Translations under genes and position numbers: made by a program | Source of the DNA: Pycnococcus provasolii | Lineage: Eukaryota; Chlorophyta; Pseudoscourfieldiophyceae; Pseudoscourfieldiales; Pycnococcaceae | NCBI GenBank assembly: GCA_938743325.2 | Contig: OW568865.1 | Location: 62,001-126,000, forward strand | Direction: 5' to 3' | Length of the DNA: 64,000 nt | Notes under the pieces: model-generated | Told to the model about the DNA's origin: nothing | Seen by the model: only the letters and a program-made list of their open reading frames with translations | Databases searched by the model: none | Shown here: one piece after another, positions 17,905 to 27,776 of the stretch | Layout of the letters: each line of letters opens with the position of its first letter | Position numbering within the stretch: the first letter of the stretch is position 1

Positions 17905-20900
17905 TTACACTTCGAAGGTAGGAACAACGCCGCCATCCAAGTCGTCAATGTCGCCAACGCGAAGAAGCTTGTCATCAACGAGCTCGTCGAGCGCAGACTG
18001 TAGGGACTGCTTGTCAGCGCGAAGCTGCTTCAAATCATTCGATAGTATCGTGTTCAGAGCCTGAAGTTCCGAAAGCTGCTGGGCCACCGCGCGCTGCTTG
18101 TTCGCATTGCGCTCCTGGTTCTGCTGGTTCAGCTGAGCTGCGCGCGTCTGCGCTTGAAGCTGCTGCTGCATACGCTCGCGCTCGCGCTCGAGCCCAACGA
18201 CGCGCTTGCGCATCTTAGACAGCTCCGCCTGAGTGTCGGTGGTACGGTCAACCGCGCCAGTCCACTCCTTAGATCCCGCAGCCACCTTCTTGGGCCTGCT
18301 CGGCTCAGCTGCGGATATAGAAGCGGCTGCCGATACGGCGGAAGCTTCCGCAGCTTGCATCATCTGTCGTCGACTCCCGATTGGCGGCAGGCGGCTGGGG
18401 TCGTCGGCGTTGTTGGCTGCCGCAGCCCCAAGCGGCGCGGGCACCGAAGCCTCCGCGTCGCCGCCCTCGCGCACGAGACGCTGTTGGTACACGCGCACCT
18501 GCATGAGCAGCTGGTCGCGCTCGCGCGTCACGTAGGTGATCTCCCTTGAAAAGGCATACAGGCGCTTGCGCAGCGCCTCGAAGTCAGCCTCCGTGCGCAC
18601 GGGCGGGCCATCCTCGCCCTCGGGCTTGGGACCGTCCAGCTCTGGCTTGGAGCGCGCGCCATCCTGCGATGCGCCGCCTGCGCTGCGATCGTCGTTCGTC
18701 GCAGCGCCTCCGTCCGCCGAGGAAGCGCCAGCCTCAGAATTCGCTGACGGCGCAGATTTTGCGTCAGCCAGCGCCTTCGCCTTCGCCTCCGCCTCCTGAA
18801 GAAGACGCTCGAGCTCCTCCTTCTTCGAAGCCAGCTCGTCGACGCGCTCCTGAGTCACGCGCTTGTCATGCAGCGCCTTCTTTGCCGCGCGGACAGCGGC
18901 GCTACCACCCTCAGCGAGCTCCGCGGTGGCGCTCGCTTTCGCCTCCGTAAGCTGTGCATTCAGCTTGTCGCGCTGGTTCTGTTCCGTGGCAAGCGATGCC
19001 TCGAGCTTCGCCTTCTCGTCCTCAAGGCGGTTGAACTGCTCAAGTGTCGCCGTCTGACTCGCCGATGGGTGGTTCAGCGATGCGACGTCTTTTCCGAGCT
19101 CCGTGCAGAAGGCGTCGCGCTCCGACAGAGCCTTCGCCAGCTGCTCCGAAAGAAGCGCTGCCTTCTTTTCGACATTGGCAGCCTCCACGACACGTTCACC
19201 CTGGCTCTCCACACGCTCGCGTGCGGCCACCTCAGTTCGACGCGAGTCGTCCAGCGCGGACAACGCCTCGTCGTATGCGCGCTTGAGCGATGCAACCTCT
19301 GCCATGCACACCGCCGCGGCATTGCAGCACTCCTCCAATCTCTGTGCGAGGTTACCCGACACGGTGCCATCGCCTAGAATCTCCTCGAGCGAGACAATGT
19401 TTTCCACAAGGCTCTTGAGCTGAGAAGCGCTACCGTGCTCGCGCTCCAGGCTGCTGCGGAGTCCTTCCACCACCTTCGTATGGCGGCTGTTCTGCCGCCT
19501 CAGCTCGTCGCGCTCAGCCCGACAGGCGCGAGCAGCACTCGCAACTTCCCCCGGACAAGGCTCGCGGCCACCCGTGCGAGATGTGCCAAGAGCACGTGAG
19601 ATTTGAGCGATCGCCTTCGCTGCGGAGATCTCGGCAACCACGCTAGACGGTGGCAAATTCTTCTTCAAAGCCTCGTGCAGCGCCGACATCGACTCCTGCC
19701 ATGCTCCAGGCAGCGAGTCGTCCTCGTTGGATTTCGAACCAGATTCGCCGCCGCCGCCGCCGCCGCCACCGCCACCCTGATTAAGTTCAGCGCGCAAGCG
19801 CTTGATCTCTTGATTGGACAGCTTCAGCTCCTTACGGAGTTTTGACAGCTCGCTCTGCGAAATGTTCTGCTCCAGCCTGCGATTCAGCTTCTGCACCTGT
19901 TCTTTGTACACCGCGATCAACGACTCCGCTTCCCCATCCGGCAAGCCATCGGCCGTGGTTGGCAGTGCCACATTCACGCGAATGCGATTCTTCACTGCGC
20001 GCGCGCGCGTCGCAAAGCGGAGCGTGTGCAAGCTCTCGTCCATGTTCTCGAGCGAAGGATTGATCGTGGCAACGATAGCGGTGCGAGCATTGCCGCCAAG
20101 AGTGTGCTGGAGGATCCTTGTGAGCTTGGAGTCTCTGTACGGCAAGTACTCGCCACGGCCGCCATCCTTCGCATCAGCGAGGCGGGCGACAACATTGCCA
20201 AGCGCAAGAAGAGATTTGTTGATGTTCTGAGCTTCCGACTGCGTCACGCCATTGGAGCCGCTTTTCGACAGTCGCTCACTGCCCGCCAAGTCAACAAAGT
20301 TCAGGACGGAAATCCGGCCGGCGTACGCGCCACCTCTGCGATCTGTGCCATCCGTGCGACTTGTCAGCCCCTCGAAGCTCAGCTGGAAAATCACGTGGCT
20401 GCGGCTCGATCTCTCGTTCAGGTTCGTGGAGCGCACGTGTCGCCGCTGCATGCCGCGTTCAAGCCAGTCGAGAACCTCAGACTCCGATTCCACCGCCTCC
20501 TTGCGCATTCCAGACACCACGGCGCCCAGCACTGCATCCTCCTTGATCTGCAGCCTGAGTGGTGGCTGATTTCTCGCGGGAGGCGGCGCGAGTAGGTCGC
20601 GCAGCTCCTCGCGATATATTTCAACCATGGACACTCGCACCGTGCATCGCCGCATTTGCTTGAGCACGTCGAAGACTTCCCTGATAGCGAGCTGAATCAC
20701 GCCGGGCGATTTGCGCGATCCAAAGATTGTGTGCGTCTTCCCCGTGCCAGTTTGCCCGTACGCAATCACGGCGGAGTTGATTCCCTGCAGCGCAGAGTGC
20801 ACGAACGAGTTCAGGCACGTGTTGTACATGGCCTCCGTCGATCGCAGCTCGGCGAACACACTGTCGTACGAGAATCCGTCATTTTCGCCCACGAGCTTTG

Positions 20901-22092
20901 CACCTGCAGAGAGCGTGTCGCCAGGCCCCGCTAGTGGCGATGAGACCTGCTCGCCTCCGAGGTAAAACGCCTGCCCGTACTTAGAGCGTGTGTTCGATTC
21001 CACGAACACGGCGCCGTTCGACTCGTCGACGATCCATGCGCGATGCTGCGAAGCTCTCTCCGGCGGGCGTGCTCGAACGACAACCATCACTGACTCGTCC
21101 GCGGCGAAGCCATCCTGGTAATGCTGCGCTGGCACCGGCGCGTCGACGGCTCCGTGCGCCCCACCGTGGACGGCACCACCGTTGCTGGCGCGGTGGTGGG
21201 TTCCGCTGCCGCCGCCGCCAGCGCCGCTCCCAACGTTGGCGAAGGGGTCGCCGCCCTGCAGCGCGCTTTCGATTGCGTTGGACGAGACGAACGCGTCGCG
21301 GCTTTTCGGCACGCTCTCCGTCTTCTCAATCTCGTTCATGCGCTTCTCGATTTCGTCCAGGCTGTCGAACGTATCATTTCTCTGCGCCTGCTCCGCCCCT
21401 GCTGTGCGAGGCGGGCCACCAGCTTCCTCGTGTTCGTGCTCACTTGCCGGAGCACGTGCGGACAAAGTGTCCCGCTGTCTCAGCTTTGCACCGCCACCCT
21501 CTTCTGCCCTCGCCTCCTCGTCGCCGTCGCCGTCGCCGTCGCTTTCGTCGACGAGCCGTCGCCTGCTCGCGGCGCCGCTTGCGCGGCTTGCGCGCCCGCC
21601 AGGGCTGTTCTGCTCCTCGTGTTCGAGTCTCCTTCTTCTGATGAGTTCGTGGAAGAAGTTGTCGAGTGGGTGGTCTTGCACCTCCTCCTGCGTGTCCTCG
21701 TTGTAGAAGACTGTGTCTCCATTTTCGTCGTGCGCCTCACTCCAACCGTCGGGCAGCGGTGCGCTGACAGCCAAGCGCGCGACGTCTTGCACCGCCTCGC
21801 AGTCGTCCTCTTGGATTTCCAGGAAGTCGGCCATGTCCGCAATTTCCTCGTCTGTGGGAGGGTGTCTAGCCTCCTCCGCCTTTAGCAGCTGGTACCCTCT
21901 CCTCTGCATGAACGCCTCTCCGAGGAAGTAGTCCATGAGCGGGTGACTCCAGCTCGTCTCGTTGGTTTCTGTGTTGTGGTAGTACACGCGCCCCGAGCTT
22001 TCGTCTTCGTGCGCGTGCCATTCTTCTGGGAGTAGGTGCGGCGGGTCTTCGAGCGCGAGTGCCTCCGCGCGTTCTTCGTCTTCGTGCGCCAT
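17905..22092 (-). CDS. Kinesin with two N-terminal WW domains
   Basis: A 1,395-residue motor protein (ATG at 22092, GCCATGG; the frame is open 15 codons further only from a TTG). Two WW domains at about 20-52 (LPEEWHAHEDESSGRVYYHN) and 114-146 (LPDGWSEAHDENGDTVFYN) recall the CEP164 type. An acidic, disordered linker follows. The motor spans about 330-700: GQTGTGKT P-loop (about 446), NERSSRSH switch I (about 560), DLAGSE switch II (about 602). The tail is about 690 residues of coiled coil. WW domains bind proline motifs, so they may bring cargo or a basal-body partner; a ciliary role is inferred. No intron within 4.2 kb. The stop overlaps a TGTAA; see the 17535-17810 entry for a possible extra exon. 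Confidence 0.88.
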   Translation of the reverse strand: MAHEDEERAEALALEDPPHLLPEEWHAHEDESSGRVYYHNTETNETSWSHPLMDYFLGEAFMQRRGYQLLKAEEARHPPTDEEIADMADFLEIQEDDCEAVQDVARLAVSAPLPDGWSEAHDENGDTVFYNEDTQEEVQDHPLDNFFHELIRRRRLEHEEQNSPGGRASRASGAASRRRLVDESDGDGDGDEEARAEEGGGAKLRQRDTLSARAPASEHEHEEAGGPPRTAGAEQAQRNDTFDSLDEIEKRMNEIEKTESVPKSRDAFVSSNAIESALQGGDPFANVGSGAGGGGSGTHHRASNGGAVHGGAHGAVDAPVPAQHYQDGFAADESVMVVVRARPPERASQHRAWIVDESNGAVFVESNTRSKYGQAFYLGGEQVSSPLAGPGDTLSAGAKLVGENDGFSYDSVFAELRSTEAMYNTCLNSFVHSALQGINSAVIAYGQTGTGKTHTIFGSRKSPGVIQLAIREVFDVLKQMRRCTVRVSMVEIYREELRDLLAPPPARNQPPLRLQIKEDAVLGAVVSGMRKEAVESESEVLDWLERGMQRRHVRSTNLNERSSRSHVIFQLSFEGLTSRTDGTDRRGGAYAGRISVLNFVDLAGSERLSKSGSNGVTQSEAQNINKSLLALGNVVARLADAKDGGRGEYLPYRDSKLTRILQHTLGGNARTAIVATINPSLENMDESLHTLRFATRARAVKNRIRVNVALPTTADGLPDGEAESLIAVYKEQVQKLNRRLEQNISQSELSKLRKELKLSNQEIKRLRAELNQGGGGGGGGGGESGSKSNEDDSLPGAWQESMSALHEALKKNLPPSSVVAEISAAKAIAQISRALGTSRTGGREPCPGEVASAARACRAERDELRRQNSRHTKVVEGLRSSLEREHGSASQLKSLVENIVSLEEILGDGTVSGNLAQRLEECCNAAAVCMAEVASLKRAYDEALSALDDSRRTEVAARERVESQGERVVEAANVEKKAALLSEQLAKALSERDAFCTELGKDVASLNHPSASQTATLEQFNRLEDEKAKLEASLATEQNQRDKLNAQLTEAKASATAELAEGGSAAVRAAKKALHDKRVTQERVDELASKKEELERLLQEAEAKAKALADAKSAPSANSEAGASSADGGAATNDDRSAGGASQDGARSKPELDGPKPEGEDGPPVRTEADFEALRKRLYAFSREITYVTRERDQLLMQVRVYQQRLVREGGDAEASVPAPLGAAAANNADDPSRLPPIGSRRQMMQAAEASAVSAAASISAAEPSRPKKVAAGSKEWTGAVDRTTDTQAELSKMRKRVVGLERERERMQQQLQAQTRAAQLNQQNQERNANKQRAVAQQLSELQALNTILSNDLKQLRADKQSLQSALDELVDDKLLRVGDIDDLDGGVVPTFEV

Positions 22093-22606
22093 GGCGTGCG
22101 AGGCGAGTTGCGTGTGAGGGGATGCACAAGGCGACAATACGCGGCCCAGGAAGGGAAGGGAAGGAGGAGGGGAAAGGGGAAGGGGAAAGGGGAGGGGGAG
22201 GGAGGATTATTGGGCCGCGTGTGTGCTTGTGCTCGTTTGAAATTCGTTCTATCATAGTTGAGGCCTTATTAGCCGGTCTTCGCCTTCGAGGGGGCACTCT
22301 CACAGTCCCTTACAGTACAGTACTGTACAAGTCTTTGCCCGTAAGTTATTTGAACGGTGGGCTTGACATCAATAGTCTAGTCTAGTTTGCCTAAGCTTAT
22401 GTAGGGTCACCCTGCGGCCTGCGAGTGTGCCAGGTGGCGCTCATGATGAGGCCGCCAACCTCCAGCCTCAAGTCTGGGCAAGCCACCTGCCTGGGGAAAA
22501 GGGTCAAGATCAACCACACAACTCCATGCTCGTGACGGCCTCAAATTCAACAGCCTCAAAACATTACAAGAACTACTACGATTAGGTTACAGTGCTTCAC
22601 AACGCC
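22093..22606. other. Intergenic region between kinesin start and PEX6 end
   Basis: Holds a polypurine tract (22150-22205), the shared module (22184-22246) and, near 22587, a TTACA (TGTAA on the minus strand) behind the PEX6 stop. Otherwise nothing recognised. Confidence 0.55.
22184..22246 (-). promoter_or_regulatory. Shared 60-bp upstream module (kinesin copy)
   Basis: Purine run, GGGCCGCGTGTGTG, CTTG spacer and GTTTGAAATTCG, as at 14561-14620. About 92-154 bp upstream of the kinesin ATG. Confidence 0.5.
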
Positions 22607-22611
22607 TTACA
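22587..22611 (-). terminator. TGTAA 3' end signals of PEX6
   Basis: Two TGTAA pentamers on the minus strand, one made by the stop codon itself and one 16 bp further on. TGTAA is the known polyadenylation signal of green algae. Confidence 0.45.
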
Positions 22612-25012
22612 GTGCCATCGCGCCGAGGAAGTCGTCACGATGCACAACCACCTGGGTCTCGCCCGCTGCGCTCGCGCGCTTCGCAGCTCGCATCCACGCG
22701 TCCGCGGCAACACCGTACAGGTCCGCGCCGCTGACGCGAGCGGGCGCGAGCTCAGCGAGCTCCACCGCGTCCACGTCATCTGCCAGATGCATACCGCGCA
22801 TTTGAGCACGAAGCACTTCGGCGCGAGCCGCTCCCTGCGGTGCACCCACGTACACGCGGCGCTCGAATCGACCGGCGCGTAGGAGGGCGGGATCCACGAG
22901 ATCTGGGCGATTTGTTGCCGCCATCGCGACGACGAAACTCCCAGACGACAAGCCTCCCGCAGCGGCGCCGTCCAGCTCCGCCGCCAGCGCTGCCACCACT
23001 CTGTCTAGGACGCCGCCGCTGCCATCTCCTCCACCGCCGCGTGCAGGCGCGAGAGCGTCCACCTCATCAAAGAAAATTACGCATGGCGCGCAGGCTCTCG
23101 CCCGTTCAAAAACCTTGCGTACGGACCTCTCCGACTCTCCGACGTACATGTTGAGCAACTCCGGGCCCTTGACGGAAATGAAGTTCGTCTGGCACTCCGT
23201 CGCCACGGCTTTTGCGAGCAGCGTCTTGCCCGTACCCGGCGGCCCATGAAGCAGCACGCCCGTCAACCGTGCACATCGGTAACGCTCTGGCTCGAGGATG
23301 GGGAGCGAGATCGCCTGCCTCAGCGCCAGCTTCGCCTCCTCCAGTCCACCCACGGCATCCCACCTGACGCACGGCACGCCCGCGGCACCGAGCGCGCCAC
23401 GAGCCGCAGCACGAGAAGCCTTCAAGGCGGGTTCAAGCTTCGCAATGGCGTCGTCGTCCGCATGTTTCCTGCTGCGTGCGGCTGTGGAGCACGCGTCGGC
23501 GCACGCCGCAACGAGCGCCCCCCGACCGAGTCCTGCGCTGGCAAGAGCAGCATTCTCAATCGCTGCGTCCGTCGCCGACCCGTGTACAAAGCACCTGCGA
23601 AGCAACATCTTGCGATCTTCGAGGTTCGGCGCGACGTCCACGCCAAATTCCGCGACGAAGCCTCGCCGAAGCTCCCAAGGTAGGTCGATCGGCGCGCGTC
23701 GGCTCGTCGCGACGATGCTTACACCTCCGCACGCATTTGCTTCCACCACGCCTCGCCACCAGTCAGCCATCGCAGGTGCACCGTCCACCTCATCACGCGC
23801 GGCAACCACCTCGAAGCCGACGAGAATCAGCGCGCACGGCGCGTACACCTGAAGCTGTTCGACAGCGTCAACCGCGGCGCCGAGCAGCGCCCTTCCACCA
23901 CCTTGGCTGGCCTTGCCGCCACCCTTGCTCGCGACAACCTCGCGAAGGTCAAGCTCGAAAGACGCGAGGCTTACGACGCGCGCAGCTTCTTTGACGGCAT
24001 CTGCAAGTGCGCGGTGGTCCTCTCCCGTAGACCCCGCGTGAACGAGAATTGGGCTGGCGGCATGGTGCACATCGGCGAGACGTCGTCGCACTCTCACGCA
24101 CGCGCCGCCATGCACGCAAAGCGCGCGCGCCGTGCGCCTCGCAAGCTCTGGCAAAAGTACTGGCATCGTGTGTATCGCATGTGCCGGCACACCGTGCGCG
24201 TGTGTTTCGGCTCCCGCAAGCAGCCGAATTTCGGTGCTATTGTTATGGCGTACGTGAAATGTGGTCGTTGTGCCCGGTGTGCTGGTGCCTTCGACCGACG
24301 CGACGACGAAAAGCCGGCCCGTCTGGCGGTCTTCGACATTGCTGTCGACGACGACAACATCGCCAACGGCGATCAGCCTGTCCGCCTTGGTAAAGTGGAG
24401 GCGCAGAGCCTCCGCCGCGTCGTCCGTTGACGATGCTGTTGACTTCGTGGCACTGGCTGCCCTGTCTAGTGTGCGTACTCGCACATCCTGTGGAAGCTTG
24501 TACACGCGTAGCGCAACGCCCGAAGCCTCTCGCACCTCATCCGAGCAAGGGCGCACGGTAACGTACGCGTCTGCGCCCATGGCTTGTAGTCTTTCAACCT
24601 CGAGGCCCAGGTTGTGTGCGAGCGTTGGCGACAGCGTGACGCCGCCGCCGCCGCCGCCGTCGTCCTCCTCCTCCTCCTCCTCCTGGGAGCGTGCGACGGC
24701 GAACGCGAGGTGCGAGTGCGTCTTTTCATTTTCGTTCGCACCACATGCCTCGACGCGCACGATCGCGCCGTGCTTCACTTGGATGGTGACGAGTTGACTG
24801 CGCGTCAGCAGCACGGAGCAGTCGCCCACAGATACGTCAGAGGAGAGCACAACCCGAGCTCGTTCGAGTGCGTTGTCACGAAGGAGCGCGTTGGCATCAC
24901 CATTCGCCTTACTTTTTTTGTGGTGAGCGAGCACGTCTGCCGGCGTGGCGGTGAGTTGTGCGAGCAGCGCGCGCGCCTCGGCGGAGGAGAGCACGAGAGG
25001 AGGAGGCGGCAT
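22607..25012 (-). CDS. PEX6: PEX6 peroxisomal AAA ATPase
   Basis: An 801-residue type-II AAA protein. PEX6 pairs with PEX1 to pull the import receptor PEX5 out of the peroxisomal membrane. The C-terminal D2 ring domain is canonical: GPPGTGKT (about 589), the PEX6 signature KGPELLNMYVGESERSVRKV, Walker B CVIFFDEVDAL (about 649), and NRPDLVDPALLRAGRFERRV. The D1 domain is degenerate: its P-loop position reads HAGSTGED without the lysine and the Walker B strand ILVGFEV lacks the acidic pair, as expected for PEX6. The N-terminal part is shorter than in plants. ATG at 25012. Intronless. A telomere-like GGGTTAGGGTTT lies 144 bp upstream. Confidence 0.9.
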   Translation of the reverse strand: MPPPPLVLSSAEARALLAQLTATPADVLAHHKKSKANGDANALLRDNALERARVVLSSDVSVGDCSVLLTRSQLVTIQVKHGAIVRVEACGANENEKTHSHLAFAVARSQEEEEEEDDGGGGGGVTLSPTLAHNLGLEVERLQAMGADAYVTVRPCSDEVREASGVALRVYKLPQDVRVRTLDRAASATKSTASSTDDAAEALRLHFTKADRLIAVGDVVVVDSNVEDRQTGRLFVVASVEGTSTPGTTTTFHVRHNNSTEIRLLAGAETHAHGVPAHAIHTMPVLLPELARRTARALCVHGGACVRVRRRLADVHHAASPILVHAGSTGEDHRALADAVKEAARVVSLASFELDLREVVASKGGGKASQGGGRALLGAAVDAVEQLQVYAPCALILVGFEVVAARDEVDGAPAMADWWRGVVEANACGGVSIVATSRRAPIDLPWELRRGFVAEFGVDVAPNLEDRKMLLRRCFVHGSATDAAIENAALASAGLGRGALVAACADACSTAARSRKHADDDAIAKLEPALKASRAAARGALGAAGVPCVRWDAVGGLEEAKLALRQAISLPILEPERYRCARLTGVLLHGPPGTGKTLLAKAVATECQTNFISVKGPELLNMYVGESERSVRKVFERARACAPCVIFFDEVDALAPARGGGGDGSGGVLDRVVAALAAELDGAAAGGLSSGSFVVAMAATNRPDLVDPALLRAGRFERRVYVGAPQGAARAEVLRAQMRGMHLADDVDAVELAELAPARVSGADLYGVAADAWMRAAKRASAAGETQVVVHRDDFLGAMAL

Positions 25013-25388
25013 GAACAGAAAAATTCACGGGAAGTCACTGGTTAACGGTGCCATGCTGGTATCAGTCGTCATCGTCTCGTCGAACGGAAAGAATGAACGC
25101 GGGGGGGAACGCCGACCTGGAACGCCGCCACGCTCCACGCACTTGGCTGGACTGCGGGTTAGGGTTTCCACACGACCCGATTCAAGGAATCAAGGACTTT
25201 CCCTCAGGTGAACCCCCAACTCTTTGATAACCCTAGCAGTGTACCGTTGGGACGTCTCCCTCCGATACGTCGAACCCTAGGTTATCGCAACAGGGGGGGG
25301 AGGGCACTGGGGAGGGCGCGTTATCCTGCCCCTTCTGCCGCGTGCCTTCCCTTCCCCTCGCCACTCCATTCGCCATTACACGAGCAGG
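25013..25388. other. Intergenic region with telomere-like motifs
   Basis: Contains GGGTTAGGGTTT at 25156-25167 and two AACCCTAG motifs near 25229 and 25273. Probable PEX6 promoter; the right part precedes the ribonucleotide reductase fragment. Confidence 0.55.
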
Positions 25389-25625
25389 TGCTCTTCGACA
25401 AGATCACCTCGCGCATATCCAAGCTCGCGTATGGACTCAACCCGGACTTCTGTGACACGGTACGTTTACCTGTTGTCTCTTCTTGTTCTTCCTGTTGTGG
25501 AGGAATCTTTCCTTGCTTCCTTTTCCGTTTTGCTTATTCGTCTTTTCGTTTGATTTTGCGCCTTTTCGTGTGTTGTTTGTTTTGATCACAAAATCCGTGA
25601 TCTGCGTTCTGTGAGGCTTATCGGC

Positions 25626-25664
25626 GGAGGGTGGTGGTGGTGGTGATGGTGGTGGTGGTGGTTG
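25626..25664. repeat. (GGT)n microsatellite
   Basis: Imperfect GGT run within the intron of the ribonucleotide reductase fragment. Confidence 0.8.
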
Positions 25665-25892
25665 GAATGGCTTTTAGCGGGTGAGAAAGAAAGTGTGCAT
25701 TTCAGAACGGACTTAAGTATGTCTGCGCAGACTTATACACGGTGCATGATAAGGACATGGTGTTGTTCTATTGACAAAAAACTGCAGCACGAAAAGGGAG
25801 GGGATGGAATGGTTCATGGTTGGAGACTTCGAAACAACGAAACGAATACAAAGACTTACACTCACAACCAACCAACCAACACACACCACATG

Positions 25893-25925
<33 letters not shown>

Positions 25926-25946
25926 TCTCTGTCTCTCTCCCTCTCA
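25893..25946. repeat. (CT)n microsatellite
   Basis: CTCTCTCT run interrupted by single G and C bases, near the acceptor of the same intron, where it may serve as polypyrimidine tract. Confidence 0.85.
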
Positions 25947-26262
25947 ACTCTCAAAACCATTTTAAAAAGAACAGGTGCTTGTCGCCCAGAAAGTCACCGC
26001 TGGCGTGTACAAGGGTGTGACCACGCACGAGCTCGACGAGCTTGCCGCTGAAACTGCCGCGTCCATGACGGCGAAGCACCCCGACTACTCAACGCTCGCT
26101 GCACGCATCGCCGTCTCCAACCTGCACAAGTCCGCGAACAAGTCGTTCAGCGAGACCGTGAAGCTCATGAGGGGCTACGTGAACGAGAGGAACGGGAAGG
26201 ACTCGCCGCTCGTCTCAGTCGCTCTACAACTTCGTCATGGAGCATGCGAACCGTATTCTGTA

Positions 26263-26594
26263 TGTAACCTTTTTCATCTATTTCCTTCCCATTTCCCTCC
26301 CTTTCCTATTTTCCTCCCCGTTGTTTTTCTTCGTTGTTTTTTTCCCCGGGTCGAGGGGGTGGGGCACAGAGCCGATCTCTCTTTATTTGGTCGGGAAAAC
26401 CGGGGGCACTGTCTTTTTTGGTCCAGGATGGGTCCCTCGTCCCTATCCCCTACTGGGCAGCCATTAAAATGCGTTCCAGTCCCCGTCAGCCCGTGAAGAA
26501 CAAAAAAAAGGCAACTTCTCAGTGTTTTTTACTCTCCTTTTCCCTCTGGTTTTCCCCTTCCCTTTTGTTTCTCCTTTTCTGACTTTTCACATGC
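26263..26594. other. Pyrimidine-rich intergenic DNA
   Basis: T/C-rich sequence after the reductase fragment, perhaps the start of its next intron, then low-complexity DNA up to the stop of the minus-strand gene. No gene seen. Confidence 0.5.
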
Positions 26595-27776
26595 CTATTC
26601 AACGGGTGGGGGTGGTGGGCTGTCCCCCACAAGGCGGAATGTGAACCAAGCCATGGACTCGTAAGGACTGTCGTTGTTTTCTCCTGGATTAGTGAGCTCC
26701 CTTTTGAGAATTTTCACGGCAGAACTGGGATCCTTGAAGCGTTCCCACACGGCTTTCGCCTTGTGCCTGCAGAGAACGCCGTAGAGGTCGTCCCCACTAG
26801 TCCGACGAATCAACTGAAAGGGAGTCTCACCACCTTCCCGTTCCAGGAACGTCGGGTCCTTGAGGAACTCGCAGTGCACGTTTATGCCGGCCCACGCGTT
26901 CCTGTCGAGCAAATCCTTCGCCTCCATCGCCTCCATCGCCCGTATGGCCCTCCTGAGCTCTTCATTCTCTGGCGAGCGATAAAGGCCGTCGCCTTTAAAG
27001 GCATTCAATTTCGCCCTGAAATTGCCGCACAAGCCGAGCTCAAAGTGGGGGGTGATGCCCTTCACACCGATGTCCACCAAGCCAAGCGCGGCACCCCAGA
27101 ATAGCTCGACGGCCGCCCCCTTTGCGATTTCGCTCCACCTTTTCCACTCGACCTTGTAGGTGGTCTGAAGGTACTCGAGGGTCTTCTTGCCGTTTTTATG
27201 GTTGCAACTCGCAAAAAGTCCAAAGAGCCGCGGGTGTGCCCAATGCGAACGCAAGCCGTGCGCATCGCAAAGGTCGTAGTACCCCACGTCGGTGCTCACG
27301 GGCTTTAGAGCCTCCCAAACGGCTCGCACATCGGCCTCCGGCACGGTTGCAAGCAAGCTCTTGAAGAGGAGGTGGTAGTCGTAGCCAGTCGCCTTTACGC
27401 CCTTTTGGACGGTGCTGAGACATGGTACATTTCGAGGTGGTCGCATTCGTACACAACGCTGAGAGGGCGGTGGTAGAAGGGGTAGAGCTCCATCCGCCGG
27501 TACCGCCCAATACATGCGAGGCGGAACTCCGCTAGAGCGCATCACCTTTCCTTGCCATTTAGCATTCCTTCTTGAGTTTGGATTGGTCATGCACGCCAAA
27601 GCGTTGCCAATTTGGTCCGGGTTCACCTCCTTTTCGAGCACCGAGAACAAGTTCTTCTTCTCCTCGATCTTGTTCACAAGTTCGTTCAACGACAATGGCT
27701 TGTGGTCGGCGTTCAAGACGTCGTAGATGAGCATGGGGAGGGAAGCGTAGTTCTTAACGCCGGAACTGGACGCCAT
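26595..27776 (-). CDS. Unknown protein with HARE-HTH-like winged-helix N-terminus
   Basis: A 393-residue protein from ATG at 27776 (GCCATGG); the frame is open 124 codons further upstream but only through a microsatellite. Residues about 8-90 (LPMLIYDVLNADHKPLSLNE, then a ...GKVMRSSGVPPRMYWAV end) fold like a HARE-HTH/winged-helix domain, which in ASXL and related proteins links chromatin or DNA binding. The remaining 300 residues are Trp/Cys-containing and mostly helical, with faint ankyrin-like spacing (ETPFQLIRR), and are not recognised. The neighbourhood (gene fragments on both sides) suggests an accessory region. Confidence 0.5.
   Translation of the reverse strand: MASSSGVKNYASLPMLIYDVLNADHKPLSLNELVNKIEEKKNLFSVLEKEVNPDQIGNALACMTNPNSRRNAKWQGKVMRSSGVPPRMYWAVPADGALPLLPPPSQRCVRMRPPRNVPCLSTVQKGVKATGYDYHLLFKSLLATVPEADVRAVWEALKPVSTDVGYYDLCDAHGLRSHWAHPRLFGLFASCNHKNGKKTLEYLQTTYKVEWKRWSEIAKGAAVELFWGAALGLVDIGVKGITPHFELGLCGNFRAKLNAFKGDGLYRSPENEELRRAIRAMEAMEAKDLLDRNAWAGINVHCEFLKDPTFLEREGGETPFQLIRRTSGDDLYGVLCRHKAKAVWERFKDPSSAVKILKRELTNPGENNDSPYESMAWFTFRLVGDSPPPPPVE

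Larger units (their letters stand above)
25389..26262 (+). pseudogene. Ribonucleotide reductase large subunit fragment with intron
   Basis: Exon 25389-25459 encodes VLFDKITSRISKLAYGLNPD, the N-terminal ATP-cone end of ribonucleotide reductase R1. A GT-AG intron (25460-25974, with CT and GGT microsatellites) separates it from 25975 onward, which encodes GVTTHELDELAAETAAS, ARIAVSNLHKSANK and so on, in R1 order. After SPLVS the frame slips by one missing base; the homologous SLYNFVMEHANRIL continues in the next frame and ends at a donor-like GTAACC near 26265. The first exon and the whole catalytic barrel are absent. A duplicated genomic piece (introns kept), not a retrocopy; non-functional. Confidence 0.8.
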
